DNA of 64,000 nucleotides, taken from assembly GCA_028023455.1 (NCBI GenBank), contig JAQFVV010006295.1, positions 1,240,001-1,304,000 of the forward strand. The letters run 5' to 3'. The notes beneath the pieces are model-generated. The model ran no database searches. It was not told the origin of the DNA and saw only the letters and a program-made list of their open reading frames with translations. The position numbers were made by a program, and so were the translations under genes. Positions 1 to 12,527 of this stretch are shown piece after piece; position 1 is the first letter of the stretch, and every line of letters begins with the position of its first letter. The stretch comes from Epiperipatus broadwayi. Taxonomy: Eukaryota; Onychophora; Udeonychophora; Euonychophora; Peripatidae.

Positions 1-1820
1 GAGAGAAAATGCTGTATCTATATTATAGCTTTAATATATGTCCCATATGTCTGTATTTTTACATATGGCAAAATCCTAATAGTGATTTATCATCTTTTGT
101 TTTATTTTGTCTATTTTGGGCTTGAAATTAGGTTTTTTTATAAATTTGTAATTATAACTATTTGTATAAAACATATTAATATGATTTATTTTTTTAGATG
201 TGTTCATCTGAGAGGTTAATTGTCTATTTAAAAGAGTTTTGTGAAACTATTTGAGTTGGGTGATGATGAGAATGGAAATAAATATTGTTCTGGTGTATCT
301 TGTAAATAGAAAAAGATAAATATTTGGTTTTGGTGTAAACATAGAAAAGGAGTTTTATAGATTCCATTTATATATATATAATGACTTTGAAGTTGTGCCA
401 GCCTAAGGTTTTAAGCCCAAGTCAATTAGCTTGTATAGCTATCTAATTGAAAAAGTATAATTTATTCACCTCCTTATATATTAACTACAATAATTTCTTA
501 AGTTTTTGGCCAAAAAAATAGGATTAATTAAATAAGTAGTTGAGCTTTGCTCTTCACCATTGAGGAATATTGGATTGCAGATATGTATTCATCATCTATC
601 TTTATTTCTTTTATTCTAATTCAGCTCAAAGTTTCAGCATTCTTAGATTTGAATGTTACACGAGATATTTGACTTGTGTCTAAAACCAGATTATTAACAT
701 GAATAGTGTAGCAAAAGTAAAAATGGCTTCTGGGAAAATTTTTGCAGTTGGGAATTTAGTAGTATCTGGTATTTATTAATTTCTTTCTTTATTTAGATGG
801 TTCTAGAGTCGAGTGACTACTATTGATAAACGAAAACTAAGAGAATTATGCCATTGATGTTTTCATTAGTATGCTATTTTTTTTTTATTATGTTAAAGAG
901 CCAAAATTATATGCACTCCACATGTAATGGAGTCACTGATATATTCATAGGTGCTGATCTAGTGTTATATTTACATAACAGTACAAATAATTTTGAATCC
1001 AGTTCAAAACTTAGGGAAGTTGAAACTTTTAAGTTATTTGGTTGACTAAAATAAAAAAATAAAATTTAATGATGTCTTTTTGAATGAATATGTGTAATCT
1101 AAGTTTGATGAAGATTAATAACCAGAAACTACTTTAAACCTGGTGTTCACTTATATTTATATAAATAACTCTGTACAAACATTGCTTCTAAAATATATAT
1201 TGTTAGATTAATGTATGATTGATAATTATTAGAATTAAGGAGGTGGAGTGGGTAAGATAGTGGAATACTATATTCTATTAATAGAAAAATGTTTCTCTCC
1301 CCTCTACTAAGTTTTTAAAAGGTTATAAAACAAATTTTCAAATTGCTGTTTAATTTTTTTCAAATTTGAATCTCTCAAATCAGTGAAAGGGTAAATCCTA
1401 TAATGATTGCTATAATAAGAATATAAAACTTTTTATCTCTTCCTTTTCTTAATCATTTGAGATGTGAACTGTTTTAATTAATGTAATTTTCTTATTCAGG
1501 ATGTGGCAATTTATTTATTTCAAGATAACATGCTTGATTTTTTTTTTCTATCATTAACTTTTCCATAACATGTTATCAAAGTATAAAATAGAACCGGTTA
1601 CAAATCCTGCTGATATAGTATTGTCATTTTTACCAGTAATTTTAAGCGAAAATAGCTAAATACACTTAATGAATATAAAATAATGTAAAACCAGAATCAT
1701 GTTCTGAAGAGTGTTAATGAACAGCATGGTTTAACTCTATTGTTTTCTTTTGTATTGCCTGATTTCCTATTTATTTTATCTTCTAAACTAACAATTTTAA
1801 ATATAGTTGGTAGCATCCAC
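1..1820. other. AT-rich non-coding DNA, nothing recognised
   Basis: No frame on either strand shows a recognisable domain. A 65-codon open frame at 848-1045 is low-complexity and has no supporting motif. Only short AT runs and homopolymers are visible. Intergenic or intronic DNA is the likely state. Confidence 0.6.
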
Positions 1821-1941
1821 CAGTGGACATCCTACAATTTTTGGTGCACATTAATTAATTTAATGCCATACCTCTTTATTTTATGATCCCATTTTATAAA
1901 TTTTTAAATTCAGTTTGTATATTTTGAGTCTATTGTCAACA

Positions 1942-2000
1942 TTTAGAATTTCCTATTGAATGTGTGTTATAATGTCACACGTTCAATACAAAATTCTAAA
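1942..2000. repeat. Short palindrome, about 25-bp arms
   Basis: The left arm from TTTAGAATTTCC at 1942 pairs with the right arm ending AAATTCTAAA at 2000. There are a few mismatches around a loop of about eight bases. It lies just upstream of the hAT transposase pseudogene and could be part of that element's subterminal region or a separate small foldback. Confidence 0.6.
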
Positions 2001-2169
2001 AATGTGAAAAATCTGGCTGATGGTAACACAATGATGTGTGCATAAAATTCTGTCAGTTCAGTTGATTGACCATTTGCAGAATAATTTTGTGTTAAATTAT
2101 GTGTATTTTCTTAATCTAACCAAATTTTTATTATACCTCTTAAGAAAAAGTGTACTTATTTGTATTCAA

Positions 2170-3865
2170 CTGAATATTTGGTATATGGTTTCATTTCATT
2201 GAATCACCAGTAAGTGAAACCATGCAAATGTGCTTATTGGGTCAAAAAAAAATTTCTAACAAAGCGATGAAACCATCTCAATTGCAAGAACATCTTCATA
2301 CTACGCAAAAATAAAAGTGAAAAATTTGTAGAATGTTTTTAAAATATTTATGAACAATTTAAAAAACTTATTACCATAATTTCAACATTTGAAAAGTATT
2401 CAAGAAAAATCAAAGGTGGACTCATAGCAAGTTATCAGATATCTGAATTTATTGCTAAAAACGGGGGAACTCTTACTATTGGAGAAAAATTACTAGTCAT
2501 GTTTCAAAGTACTTTTATTGACATTGACTCATCAAGACCCAGCTGATGTTCTGAAAAAATTGTCTATTAGTGATAACATAATTAGTTGGCAGATCAACGA
2601 AATGGCTGCTGATGTCAAAAAGCTACTTGTGTGTACACTTCAAACAAAATATTTTTTTTTGCAAGTAGATGAATCATCAGTTGTTGATAATAATGCTCTT
2701 TTAATAGTCTATGTTAGCTGCAAGAAGTAATGCTGTTTGCCAATAACCTTATTATGGATACAAAAGGCATATCCATTTATACTACATTTCAATCCTATTT
2801 TGAAAAACATAACATACCGTTGACAAATATAGTTGCTTGTGCAACAGATGGAGGTTCAGCAATGGTTGGCCACTATCAATGAATTTAGCACATTTGAAGA
2901 AAGAAGTTCCCAATGTATTATGCAGTCATTGCAGTATTCATGGGCAACATCTTGCTGCCAAGCATACTAGCTTCAGTTTACATTTATCTTTAACAATAAC
3001 ATAAATGAAGTTAACAAGTTTAAATATAATGGGAACAATTTTTATCAAGTATTTGAGCAACTTTGTAAAGATTATATGAATCATATGTCCGATTAATTCT
3101 TCATACAGAAGTGTGCTTGTAATTGAGAGGCTACTGTTCTTCACATTTAATGGAATTATATATGACAGATTTTTTTGAAAATGGCAAAATAGTCGATATG
3201 CACCAGAAATTAAAAACACACAAATGATTTTTTTTTTATTTAGCTGATATATTTACTAAATTAAATGAAGATAATTTATATTTCCAAAGAAAAATTATGA
3301 CTGTTATTGAATGCAAAAAAGTAATTTGTCTGTTTATTGGTAAATTAAATTTGTTCAGACAAAATATGTTAAATAAGAATTGAATCAGTTTCCTAAATTA
3401 TTGATAATCAAAGATGATCTTACAGTTAATGACTTGGAAACATATAGTAGTCATCTCCATATTCTCAATGTGGAAACTTGTTTTCAAGATATCATCAATC
3501 TGGAATGGATGCATGGATGGAACCCCCATTAATGTGAATATAACTGAAGTTGAAATTAGGTTGCAAGAAGAGTTATTACAACTAGAATATGTCACCGAGA
3601 GTAAAATAAATTTCAGTGAAGCTGTGGAAAAATAAAAATCTCCCAAGACTAACCAAGTTTATGGAATAATATATTTTCACTCCTGACAGCCTTTCCAACT
3701 TCATATTTGGTGAAAGCAGGAGTCAGTTTTGTGAATTAACTCTTGCCCTAGAAGAGATTCTGCTTGGATTTATAAGAAAGGGGAGACTTTTGATTATTTT
3801 TGTCAAAACTAAAATCAAACATAAACTATTTAATTAACCATCATCAAGCACAAGGCTCTCATTAA
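2170..3865 (+). pseudogene. BED zinc-finger hAT transposase pseudogene (SCAND3/ZBED5-like)
   Basis: Broken translation in shifting frames matches, in order, the family of BED-finger hAT transposases that also gave rise to the vertebrate ZBED5/FAM200/SCAND3 genes. Seen here: an N-terminal BED finger (MKPSQLQEHL near 2270), the block around QVDES near 2660, CATDGGSAM near 2840, SHCSIHGQHLAAK near 2925, RLILHTEV near 3093, a helical stretch near 3240-3380, and the C-terminal hAT dimerisation block FPTSYLV near 3693, ending HHQAQGSH before a TAA at 3863. These proteins normally cut and paste the element DNA in the nucleus. Several frameshifts and stops break it. The second cysteine of the finger reads Gly, its last histidine reads Gln, and the usual Glu after FPTSYLV reads Lys. 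Identification as a hAT relic is secure; the exact subfamily is inferred. Confidence 0.85.
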
Positions 3866-3901
3866 ATGCAATTTTTACTAAACATTTTTCTTATATATAT
3901 A

Positions 3902-4690
3902 TAAATAAATATAACAGTAATAAACTATTATATATAGTCTTTCAATCAGCAGAAGTACTTTCAGTTAATTCCTTAACCTGCCGCAACTGCTGTTAAATCC
4001 AAATAACAAAATGAAAGCAAATGTCATCAATTCAAATCACATGATTCCTGAATTTCAATGTTAGCAGCTTGTCTATTAAAAATTGATTTTATTCCTATTT
4101 ATTAAAATTGCCATCGTAATTTTTCTTTTATTATGGTTTCTCTCCTCATGAAGAATCTTCACATTTTCAATATCCAACTTAAATTTATATTTACAAGTCC
4201 TGAAGGAGTCATTACATCACTATTATTTTTACTTTTCACACATTTATATAACAATTCACGCTCCTTTAATCTTTTTTTCATATATTAGTGAGTCGAGATG
4301 TAGTATTGAAAAAAGATTAAAGGAGCGTGAATTGTTTAAGTAAAAATAATAGTTATTTAATGACTGTTTTAGTTTACTTGGATCATAAAAGGACATGTAA
4401 ATATAAATTTAAGTTCAATGTTGAAAGTGTGAAAATTCTTCATGAAGAGAGAAACCATAATAAAAGAAAAATTGTGGAGCCATTTTAATAAATAGGAATA
4501 AAATGAATTTAATTAATAGACAATCTCCTAACATTAAAATTAGGGAATCATGGAATTTGAATTGGTAACATTTGCTTCCGTTTTATTATTAGGATTTAAG
4601 GGCAGTTGATGCAGGTTAAGGAATTAATCTAAAGTACTTCTGCAGATTGGAAGACTATATAATAGTTTATTACCGTTATATTTATTATTT
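3902..4690. repeat. Long palindrome (about 380-bp arms)
   Basis: The sequence from 3902 to about 4280 reappears reverse-complemented from about 4306 to 4690, with scattered substitutions and small indels. The junction is a spacer of about 25 bases between CACGCTCCTTTAATC and its complement. There is no coding content. RNA from either strand would fold into a very long hairpin. It lies between the stop of the hAT pseudogene and the hAT right terminus, so it was either inserted into that element or formed by inverted duplication of its 3' part. Confidence 0.9.
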
Positions 4691-5039
4691 TTATTGTTTT
4701 TACAATAGTTTTTAATTAACAGACATTTTATTTGTATTATATATATATATTAGTTATTAAATGAATATGGAGTTATTTTTTTATGTAATTATAGTTATCA
4801 CAATATATACATAATAATGAGTTCTGTTCATGCATTAATTTAGTATGTCTAGGTAGAATTGCTCATATTTGTATTGATTACTTCCTATACCTTATTCCAT
4901 GATTACTTCCTATATCTTATTTCATTGTTGCACCTCAATGGTATTTTTAAATAAAAAATAATCTTATCAAATTTTATGTTAGATGGGCATATTGTAATCT
5001 TTTCAGAATATGTCAAAGTGCCTACAGTAAACAAAAAAA

Positions 5040-5054
5040 GGTTGAAGACTCCTG
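5040..5054 (-). repeat. hAT right terminal inverted repeat
   Basis: GGTTGAAGACTCCTG after an A-rich run has the classic shape of a hAT terminus. Its reverse complement starts CAGGAGT, as does that of the hAT copy at 62.9-63.8 kb. The following eight bases TTCTAAAT are the expected target-duplication position. Confidence 0.6.
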
Positions 5055-5062
5055 TTCTAAAT

Positions 5063-7654
5063 ATATTACTGTTTAATCATGTGACTTATCAACACTCTTC
5101 ATCTTCTCCCCCCCTCCCCCATTGGATTTTTCTTCACATTATGTGACCTACAGTGATGTTTTATATATATGGAGTACAAATTATTTTGGGGGAGATTCGA
5201 TAAGGGACGTATATGATGGAAGCACATACACAACATTTCCATAAATGCTATTACAAAGATTTTATTGCACTTTTTTCAATCACTATCCAATTCATATGTT
5301 TTCTCCAAGTAGCTTAAGTAAATATTTTCTCCTGACAATTCATTTTACACATAGTTCTTTTTTGATCTCTTAATGTTATTTATTCATTAGCCAGCCTAGT
5401 ATTTTTTTTTTGTCAGCCTTGTATTTTAGTTGTGTATTTATTATCATATTTTCTAACAACATATTCAGTACAGCTTCATTTATATTATTTTATCAATGAC
5501 ATTGTTCTTAATCTTTTTAATGCCATATCTATTATATAATCATATTGTATATTCATATAACAAAAAAGAATTCTATCAGATGTGTCAATTATTACAATAT
5601 TTGTTATATCACATACATATGAAATCATGCTGATAATGTTCACCATAGATTGGTGCCTTATATTGAAGAATAATTTTTTAGATGTCTAAGTTGATTTCAG
5701 AAAAACTAAAGAACAAAAGGCAGCAGTCCTGATCGATACTCATTTTAAAAAAAATAAAGAAAATCATGAAAAAGTTATAATGGGCTTTTGATTCAGTTAC
5801 ACATTCTAGGATTTTTTTAAATTTAGAAAATAGATATACATCTTATTATTTTTTGGGAGTGGAAGGATGGGGTGATGGGATGGAGGTTGTGGAATTTGGT
5901 AATGGCGAAAATTAGATTGGGATGCACATTGTCAATCTTTATAATGAAATAAAAAAATAACTTCCTGTTTGGGAAATCATATGATGTACAAGAACTGAAA
6001 GCTATACGTTCAAAAATAAATGTGGATTTATAATAGGTGAAAAAAAACAATCCTAGATATGTTGGTGACAACATATACGGTTGAAAATAAATTATTAGAA
6101 GAATCAAAGATCAAAATAAATAGATGGATTTATGGCTAATTATGAAAAGAACAATGATTAAGATGGTAGGGATAGACCATGTAAGTTTAGAATGGATAGT
6201 GAAGACATAGAAGTCTCTTATACTTTTTAATCAACAACTAAAGATCCAGAAGTCAAGAGATTTATCATGGACTGATAATAATCAGAATTGCAGTAAAATT
6301 TCTAGAAAAGATCATTAAATGTAGGAACACAGATATATATATATTTAAAAACAGTATAACTGCCAAAGTTACATTATTTGTTTGGTTATACATTGAAGTA
6401 AAACTGGAATACCAAAGAAGAAGAATAGTAAAATAATTGTGTTTTTTAACTGTAGTTTTTGTCAACTTTCATTTAATTTGCTATATCAAGAAAATGGATT
6501 TATTTCGGTCATATCAACAAATTTTATTAATTTTAAAAAAATTTTTAATTCTCAGAACGATTGATAGTGAATAGAAACTAGAGCAATAAACAATGAGATA
6601 GGTAGATAACAGCATTATAATGAATGGGTAATTAGGTAATGTGAAAGATCAGTAATGATATACATTCTGAAACAATGGCCTGTAATTTATTTTAATTGCA
6701 AACCATTTTCACTTCAATATTATTATTTTTTTTTTTTTGAAACCTGGCAATTTTTACTGATTATAAATAAAACAACACATCAAAATTTATTTATGAAAAA
6801 TACAGGGGGAAAAAATCAGATTAGTAGTGAAGAAAGCAAATATTTTAAATTTAATGTGAAAAGTTAAATTCTTTTTTCTTTTTCAGTATTGTTTCAAAAT
6901 TGTGGGTAGTTGAATTCTGCTACTAGGAATGCATCTATCTGCCTCTTTTTTGTGTGTCCAGATCAGAGCAAATATCTGCTTTTACATAAATATGTGATGG
7001 TAAAGGGGCTTTTTTTGGAATAAATTTTAGGTATATATATATATTTTTTTTCCGATGTTAAATTGATGAAATTTTCTTATTCTGAAATAGTTATGATTTT
7101 TTTTTTTAAATATCGAAAGGATTGACAACCTAATAATTATTGTTATAACTTAATAAAGGAAAGTATTCATTTAATGCCATAGTTATTGCTTTGAGATGAG
7201 AAATAATTTCTATTTTATCCTCATCAAATTCACAGTTTGATTCTTATACTACATCCCTGAAAGTTCCAAATGGATTCATATTATTTTCCAGCATTTATTG
7301 TCCAATATTATGACTTTTTAAATTTATCTTTTGGGTTGAAAATATTCACTTTTTTTCTTGAAAAGAGGAAAAAATGTCATTCAATTTTTAAATATATCCA
7401 CCAAATAGGCAATTTGATTTCATCATTGTACAAGATTATGGCATGCTCTTCTCTCACAATTCAAGCGATTTGATAAGATTTTTCCACATGGCTAGCCATC
7501 TAATTTCAATATGTATCACTAAAGATGCATATTAACTGTATATATCTTAAAATAAATTTTGATAATTCATATTTTCATAAAGTTAATAATTTTTACTACT
7601 TTATTTCAAATATATTTTAAAAAATGAAAGAATAATTTGAGCAATCAATATATG
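5063..7654. other. AT-rich non-coding DNA
   Basis: No domain recognised on either strand. There is a C-rich run near 5107-5120 and a G-rich patch at 5855-5910. Open frames of up to 94 codons (minus strand 5823-6107) are low-complexity and show no motif. Around 7655 the boundary of the next repeat is marked by a 13-bp direct repeat. Confidence 0.5.
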
Positions 7655-7823
7655 ATAAACCACTAAACATCACCTGATCACTATCTCTTATACTAACACA
7701 TAATTGTTCTTAAACAAGGCAAAACTCTCCATACAATAGTGCCACCCCGTGCCAACCAGAGCATCCATTAATTACTCTGGTTAGCACAGGGTGGCACTAC
7801 TGTATAGAGAGTTTTGCCTTGTT
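7655..7823 (+). mobile_element. Small foldback element with 13-bp flanking direct repeats
   Basis: Two parts are seen. A leader of about 58 bases (AAACATCACCTGATCAC and onward) is followed by a hairpin with arms of about 50 bp that starts AACAAGGCAAAACTCTCC at 7714 and closes around a 12-base loop, ending GAGAGTTTTGCCTTGTT. A perfect 13-bp direct repeat, CAATCAATATATG, flanks it at 7642-7654 and 7824-7836, which looks like a target-site duplication. A larger relative in opposite orientation lies at 49.2 kb. There is no coding capacity. A 13-bp duplication fits retroposition better than most cut-and-paste families, so calling it a MITE would be premature. Confidence 0.75.
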
Positions 7824-7876
7824 CAATCAATATATGCTTATGAAGGAAACAGTGATATTTCTTTAAAGAACGCAGC

Positions 7877-8106
7877 GAATACTTATACATGTTATAAGCC
7901 ATGCATGTCTATAAAAAACATGTGACTATTTGTACACGTTAAAAGAAATGCATACCTATGAAAAATATAGTGACTATTTGTACATGATAGCAACCATTGC
8001 ATGTATGTAAAGAACTCTTACTGTTAGAAATTAGTGTATGTCTATAAAGAACCCTATGTCTATTTGAACATGTTAGCAAGCAGAACATATCTATGAAGAA
8101 CCATTG
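7877..8106 (+). repeat. Degenerate ~49-bp minisatellite, about five units
   Basis: Units start near 7877, 7921, 7971, 8020 (truncated) and 8057. Each contains a variant of TGACTATTTGTACATGTTAG followed by CATGCATGTCTATGAAGAAC. Divergence between units is high. It begins about 50 bases after the foldback element, so the two may be physically linked parts of one larger repeat. Confidence 0.7.
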
Positions 8107-10696
8107 TTTTGTTAAAAAAAATTTTTTTTAATTCTTCAAAACATGCTTTTTTTCTTTTTTTTTTTTAAAAAAAAAAGGTTTTGTGCAATAAATTTGTGTC
8201 TGTGGTTTTTTTTTATATTATTAAATTACATTCACTTTTCTGCATAATTGCACCATGTTTTAATTGATTTTTTCTTTAACAAAAATTGATCACAGTAACT
8301 TCCTTTTTAAAAAAAAAAAAACTCTTATTTTTAGTAAGCTTTATTGATTTTTTTTTCTTTTTTCATTACATAATTATCAAAATACAATTTGGCATAGAAA
8401 ACGTAAGAATGGAAGAAAATTAACTCATGATTGAAAATTAAAACTAAATTTTAAAATTATTTTGTGAATGATAATTTTTCATCTTTTTTTTAAAAAAAAG
8501 TAGCCTGGTTCCCTACCAAGCCTATCTTGGAGGGGGAAGGGAGCACCTATTTTCCGTTTGTGTAATTGTGAGCACTTAAATAAGTTTTCATGGTTATTTG
8601 GATAGAATTACTGTGTTTTCCTGCAGCTTGATTCTTTAAATGTTATATCACTAATTGTGGGTAAATAAATAGTGATGAATCATTTATTAATTTGTTTATT
8701 TAAATTATGACATTTAATATTTTAAAAATTATAATTGTTTACCCTTTTTTTAAATTTTTTATGTATATAATCATACAATTTTTATAAACTGTCATAATCT
8801 TGTATTTATAGTTTTTAAGTTACCGTTGGATTAAAAGATTGTGTTGCAAATATCAATTAGGAACAATTTTCTCACCTTTTATATATTTGCTAAACTTAAT
8901 ATCAAACAATAAATATAATTATTAAATAATAGCAGTAACTGTTAATTTCAATATCTATTTCATATTAATTTATAAATGGTATAAATACTATGTCAAATAT
9001 TGTTTTTATATTTGCAGTTTTCTCTATATTCGAAATAAATAAAATGTAGCAGAAGTTTACATATATATTCCTAGTAATATTAAGGATGCTTTTTAAATAA
9101 TAGCCTTCCAGTTTACCTTTTCATTTCTTAATTTTTTTTTTTTTGTACTAAAATTTTTAATAACTTTTTAATAATAGTTATGTTTCAATATACATATATT
9201 TTATAAAGTTTGCAATTGAAGTTTATTGTTTCTATTTGTTTTTGTCTTTCTTTTTGCTATTTTATGAATAAGAGAACGAAAATTACAAATTACTTGATAC
9301 ATTTGGGTGATATTAGAAAGAAAAAAAAGAGCAATAATATAAATGGATGTATATTAGGTACACACACACACATATTTAATAAACTAAAAATTATACATGT
9401 TATAAACTTATATATGAATTAATACATAGTAATAAGAATTAAAACACATAACAAAGCAGAAGTATAAATTAAAAAACATAATTAAGGTTTTTAGATTAAA
9501 AACAACTTGAGTTAAGAGAAAAATTAATTAATGAAAGTAATTAGTAGTTTCTAATGAAGCATATTTAAAATAGCAAATGAAGATATTCTCAGAATATTGA
9601 AATAATTCCAGAGAATAAGATGATGAACCATTAAAAAGAGGATTAAGTCACAAGTCTAGAAGAGAAACTATTGCATTAAGCAAGAAGAAGTATTTAGAGG
9701 AAAGAAAGCCTTGGCTTGGTCTCAGTTTTCTGTGGCACCATAGCTGAAAATTACAGATGAGAGATAGGAACACAAAATTCTATTTTGTTCTAAATTATGA
9801 TTTTTTATAATCTTTCAGATGTAAACTTGTAAATAGCTTTACTCTACATTTAAAAGTATGAAATATTTGTATCAAATATGGAATTATTATTTAATATTGA
9901 ATTAAATATTCATATTAAACTACTTTTTTCTGGTAATCTTTTTATTAATTGATGCTTTTATACGGATTCTTTGATGAGGTTATGATTATATTTTGTTTGA
10001 GGAGTTTGGCTATATACGTTTATTGTAGTTGTAATTTTTTTTGTATCCTAAATCTATTTATATCCTGATTTTCAGAAAAACTTTAGACCTATATTTAAAT
10101 AAAATCATGAAATTAGTTAAGATCAGTGCTCAGTCTAGTTGTAATTTTTCTCAAACAGAATAGAATAATTTTACTTTCATTTAAGTTTGTAAAGCAAGCT
10201 TTTTTCCTAATAAAAAAATATTCATATATGTATTTTTATATACAGTACTATTTTTTTAATGATTATTTTCACAATTAAATATCCATATTGATTATCCCAT
10301 TGGCACTTCAAAAATTATCATTAAAATGTGAGTTTCTTTTCATATTTTTTTTCTGTCATTAAGCATTTATTAAAGAAGGAATAAATTTTAAATGAAAATT
10401 TTATAGTGTTTATTTTCAATAGGCATTACACATAAATTTTTTATTTTTAAATTATTAGTTGTTTTTTTTTTTTTTTACAATAATCCAAATTTTAAATCAT
10501 ATATTCATTTTTTTCTTCATTTAAATTTTTTAATTTTATATTTGGTGATTTGTGTATGTGTAAATGCGTGTATTATTAAGCCAAAAGTAATGATTACTGC
10601 TTATATATATATCATTCATTCCAGTGAAACAAAATTAGGTAAAACAGACATTTCTGTAAGTCACAATCTTGATTTAGCCATCTGTAATATAATATT
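8107..10696. other. AT-rich non-coding DNA with T/A tracts
   Basis: No coding or RNA features recognised. There are striking T-run/A-run palindromes at 8155-8176, 8304-8321 and 8484-8499. A less AT-rich patch at 8500-8550 has no recognised meaning. A short CA run lies at 9361-9370. Confidence 0.5.
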
Positions 10697-12010
10697 ATGA
10701 CTGCAGAAAGGAGTTTGCTATTTGCTGAAAGGAGACCCTTTGATGATTTCTCTTGGAGGACTTAAAGGGCAAATTCTTAATGTCGACTTCATATGTTCTT
10801 GTCATTGCAGCTGTTTATTACTCTGTGATTATTCATATAGTATATGAACATGGATGGGTTGCTGACCAACACACATTAGCCAGTGTGGTGAGTTTATTGG
10901 CTTTTTGCCTCTGAGTTTAAAGTCAAGAAACACCATGGTCTTCCTTCTCAGTTGCCTGATAAGGCAGAATGAATGTATGTGTAAATTATAAATATTTTTC
11001 CTATAGATATATACAATCATGATAGACAAAAATAAATTATGACCCTTATTCTCAGAAGGCTGTAAAGTCATCAACCAAGGCTGGTGGTCGAAGGTGGAGG
11101 GTGCTAAGAATCCCTGGTTGTGGACTCAGGTTGCCATTTGATGATGACTTTTTATTTAGATACTTAAAACTGCAGATCACTTTTAAGTGAAGGAAGATTG
11201 CAAGAATTAGAAGAACTGTCTTATATTAAATGGGATATTATTGGACCTTGTGAAGTTAGAAGAAAAGGTGAAGAGACAATTGATTTAAAAAGTGGACATG
11301 TGCTCTACTTTAAAGATACAAATATTGGAAATACAAGTGGAATAGGATTCATTATAAATAAAAAGAAGAACAACAACATTGTAGAGATTGATGGGGTATT
11401 GGATAGAGTGGCAAGATTAGTTATACAACTTAATAGTGGATACCAAATGCAGATAATTCAGATTTATGCCCTTCTCATAGTGATGAAGTAGTAGAAGATT
11501 TTTATATGAATGTACAAAAAGCTTTTGATCACAGTGAACACATTTTAAAATTGTTATGAGAGACTTTAATGCTAAAATTGGTAAACATGTGAAAGATGAA
11601 GGTGCTGTAGGTAATTTTGGTTATGGTAATAGAAATATGAGAGAACATAAACTTGTGAAGTTTGCAGAAAAAGAAAAACTTTATATTAAGAATTTTTTTT
11701 GGGGAGAAAAATGTTAAAAGGCAATGGACATGGAAACATTCAAATAAAGGTACAGCAGAATTGGATTATATTTTGACCAACAGAAAATACATATTTCAAG
11801 ATTGTAATGTTCTTAATAAATTTAACACAGGAAGTAATCATTGTTTAGTGAGATGTATGGTACGTGTTAATGCAAAAGTAGAGAGACAAAAATTATTAAG
11901 AAAAACAATATTTACAGTTGATATTCCTAATCTTCAGAAATATTCTAATGAATTTAAATTAGAACTTACAAATCTGTTTCAAGTATTAGTAGATTTTCAA
12001 CATGATTTTT
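10697..12010 (+). pseudogene. RTE-like LINE, 5' fragment (leader and endonuclease)
   Basis: The sequence aligns from its first bases (CTGCAGAAAGGAGTTTGCTA at about 10700) with the start of the nearly complete LINE at 53.97 kb. It follows that copy through the leader (about 10700-11150) and the apurinic-like endonuclease domain to about 12010, then stops matching just after the endonuclease. The endonuclease normally nicks target DNA for target-primed reverse transcription. Blocks seen are EVRRKGEETIDL, LDYILTNR and GSNHCLV. Damage includes a deletion of about eight bases near 11468 relative to the other copy, MGDFN changed to MRDFN, and the catalytic SDH triplet changed to SNH. It keeps the frame at the point where the 54-kb copy has lost two bases. 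Truncation at the 3' side is unusual for a LINE. Confidence 0.88.
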
Positions 12011-12527
12011 TTTTTCATGTCAATATTAATCCACTTTTCAATATATACCTACCAGATTACCTTTGGATAAAATATGTTCAATACAATAGTTTTTTACTAA
12101 GATAAATAGGTAAGCAAAATAAATCAATAACTATGTTTTATTTAGCAAAAATGTCTCCCTTCTAATGTTCATTGTGTGATTTTGCATTTATTGTATAAAT
12201 CATAATTTAGTAAGAAAAAGTGTTTGTTCTATTGGTAATTGATTTCTAAAAACCTTTGTTGTAGCAGATTTCAATGTATTGTCTATTAACTTTGTTTACC
12301 ACAATATGAACTGTACAAGTTTTAAATTTCAGTGGTGAGAGTATTCTATTCTTGAATTATTTAATGATTTATTATGAATAAACTTTGCCTCTTTCCAAAT
12401 TAAATTTTCATTTGGTTTTTTTTTTTACTATATATCTAATAATCATCTTTATTTTTTTATTTTTTGTTTTTTATATGTAGAAGTAATATGTTGAAGGAGC
12501 CAATTTGTATGTGGGTATATATATATT
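12011..12527. other. AT-rich spacer
   Basis: Nothing recognised between the broken LINE copy and the foldback that follows. An open frame continues from the LINE for about 30 codons but no longer matches it. Confidence 0.5.

Larger units (their letters stand above)
1821..5054 (+). mobile_element. Decayed hAT-family DNA transposon (candidate limits)
   Basis: A BED-type hAT transposase pseudogene lies inside, and a clear hAT-like right terminus (GGTTGAAGACTCCTG) ends at 5054, followed by TTCTAAAT. The left end is only a candidate: CAGTGGACATCC at 1821 is followed by TTTTTGGTGCACA and then by sequence resembling the subterminal region of such elements. The eight bases before it (GCATCCAC) do not match those after the right end, so the left boundary may be wrong, or the copy may be recombined. 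A 790-bp palindrome sits between the transposase stop and the right end. The copy is inactive. Confidence 0.45.
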
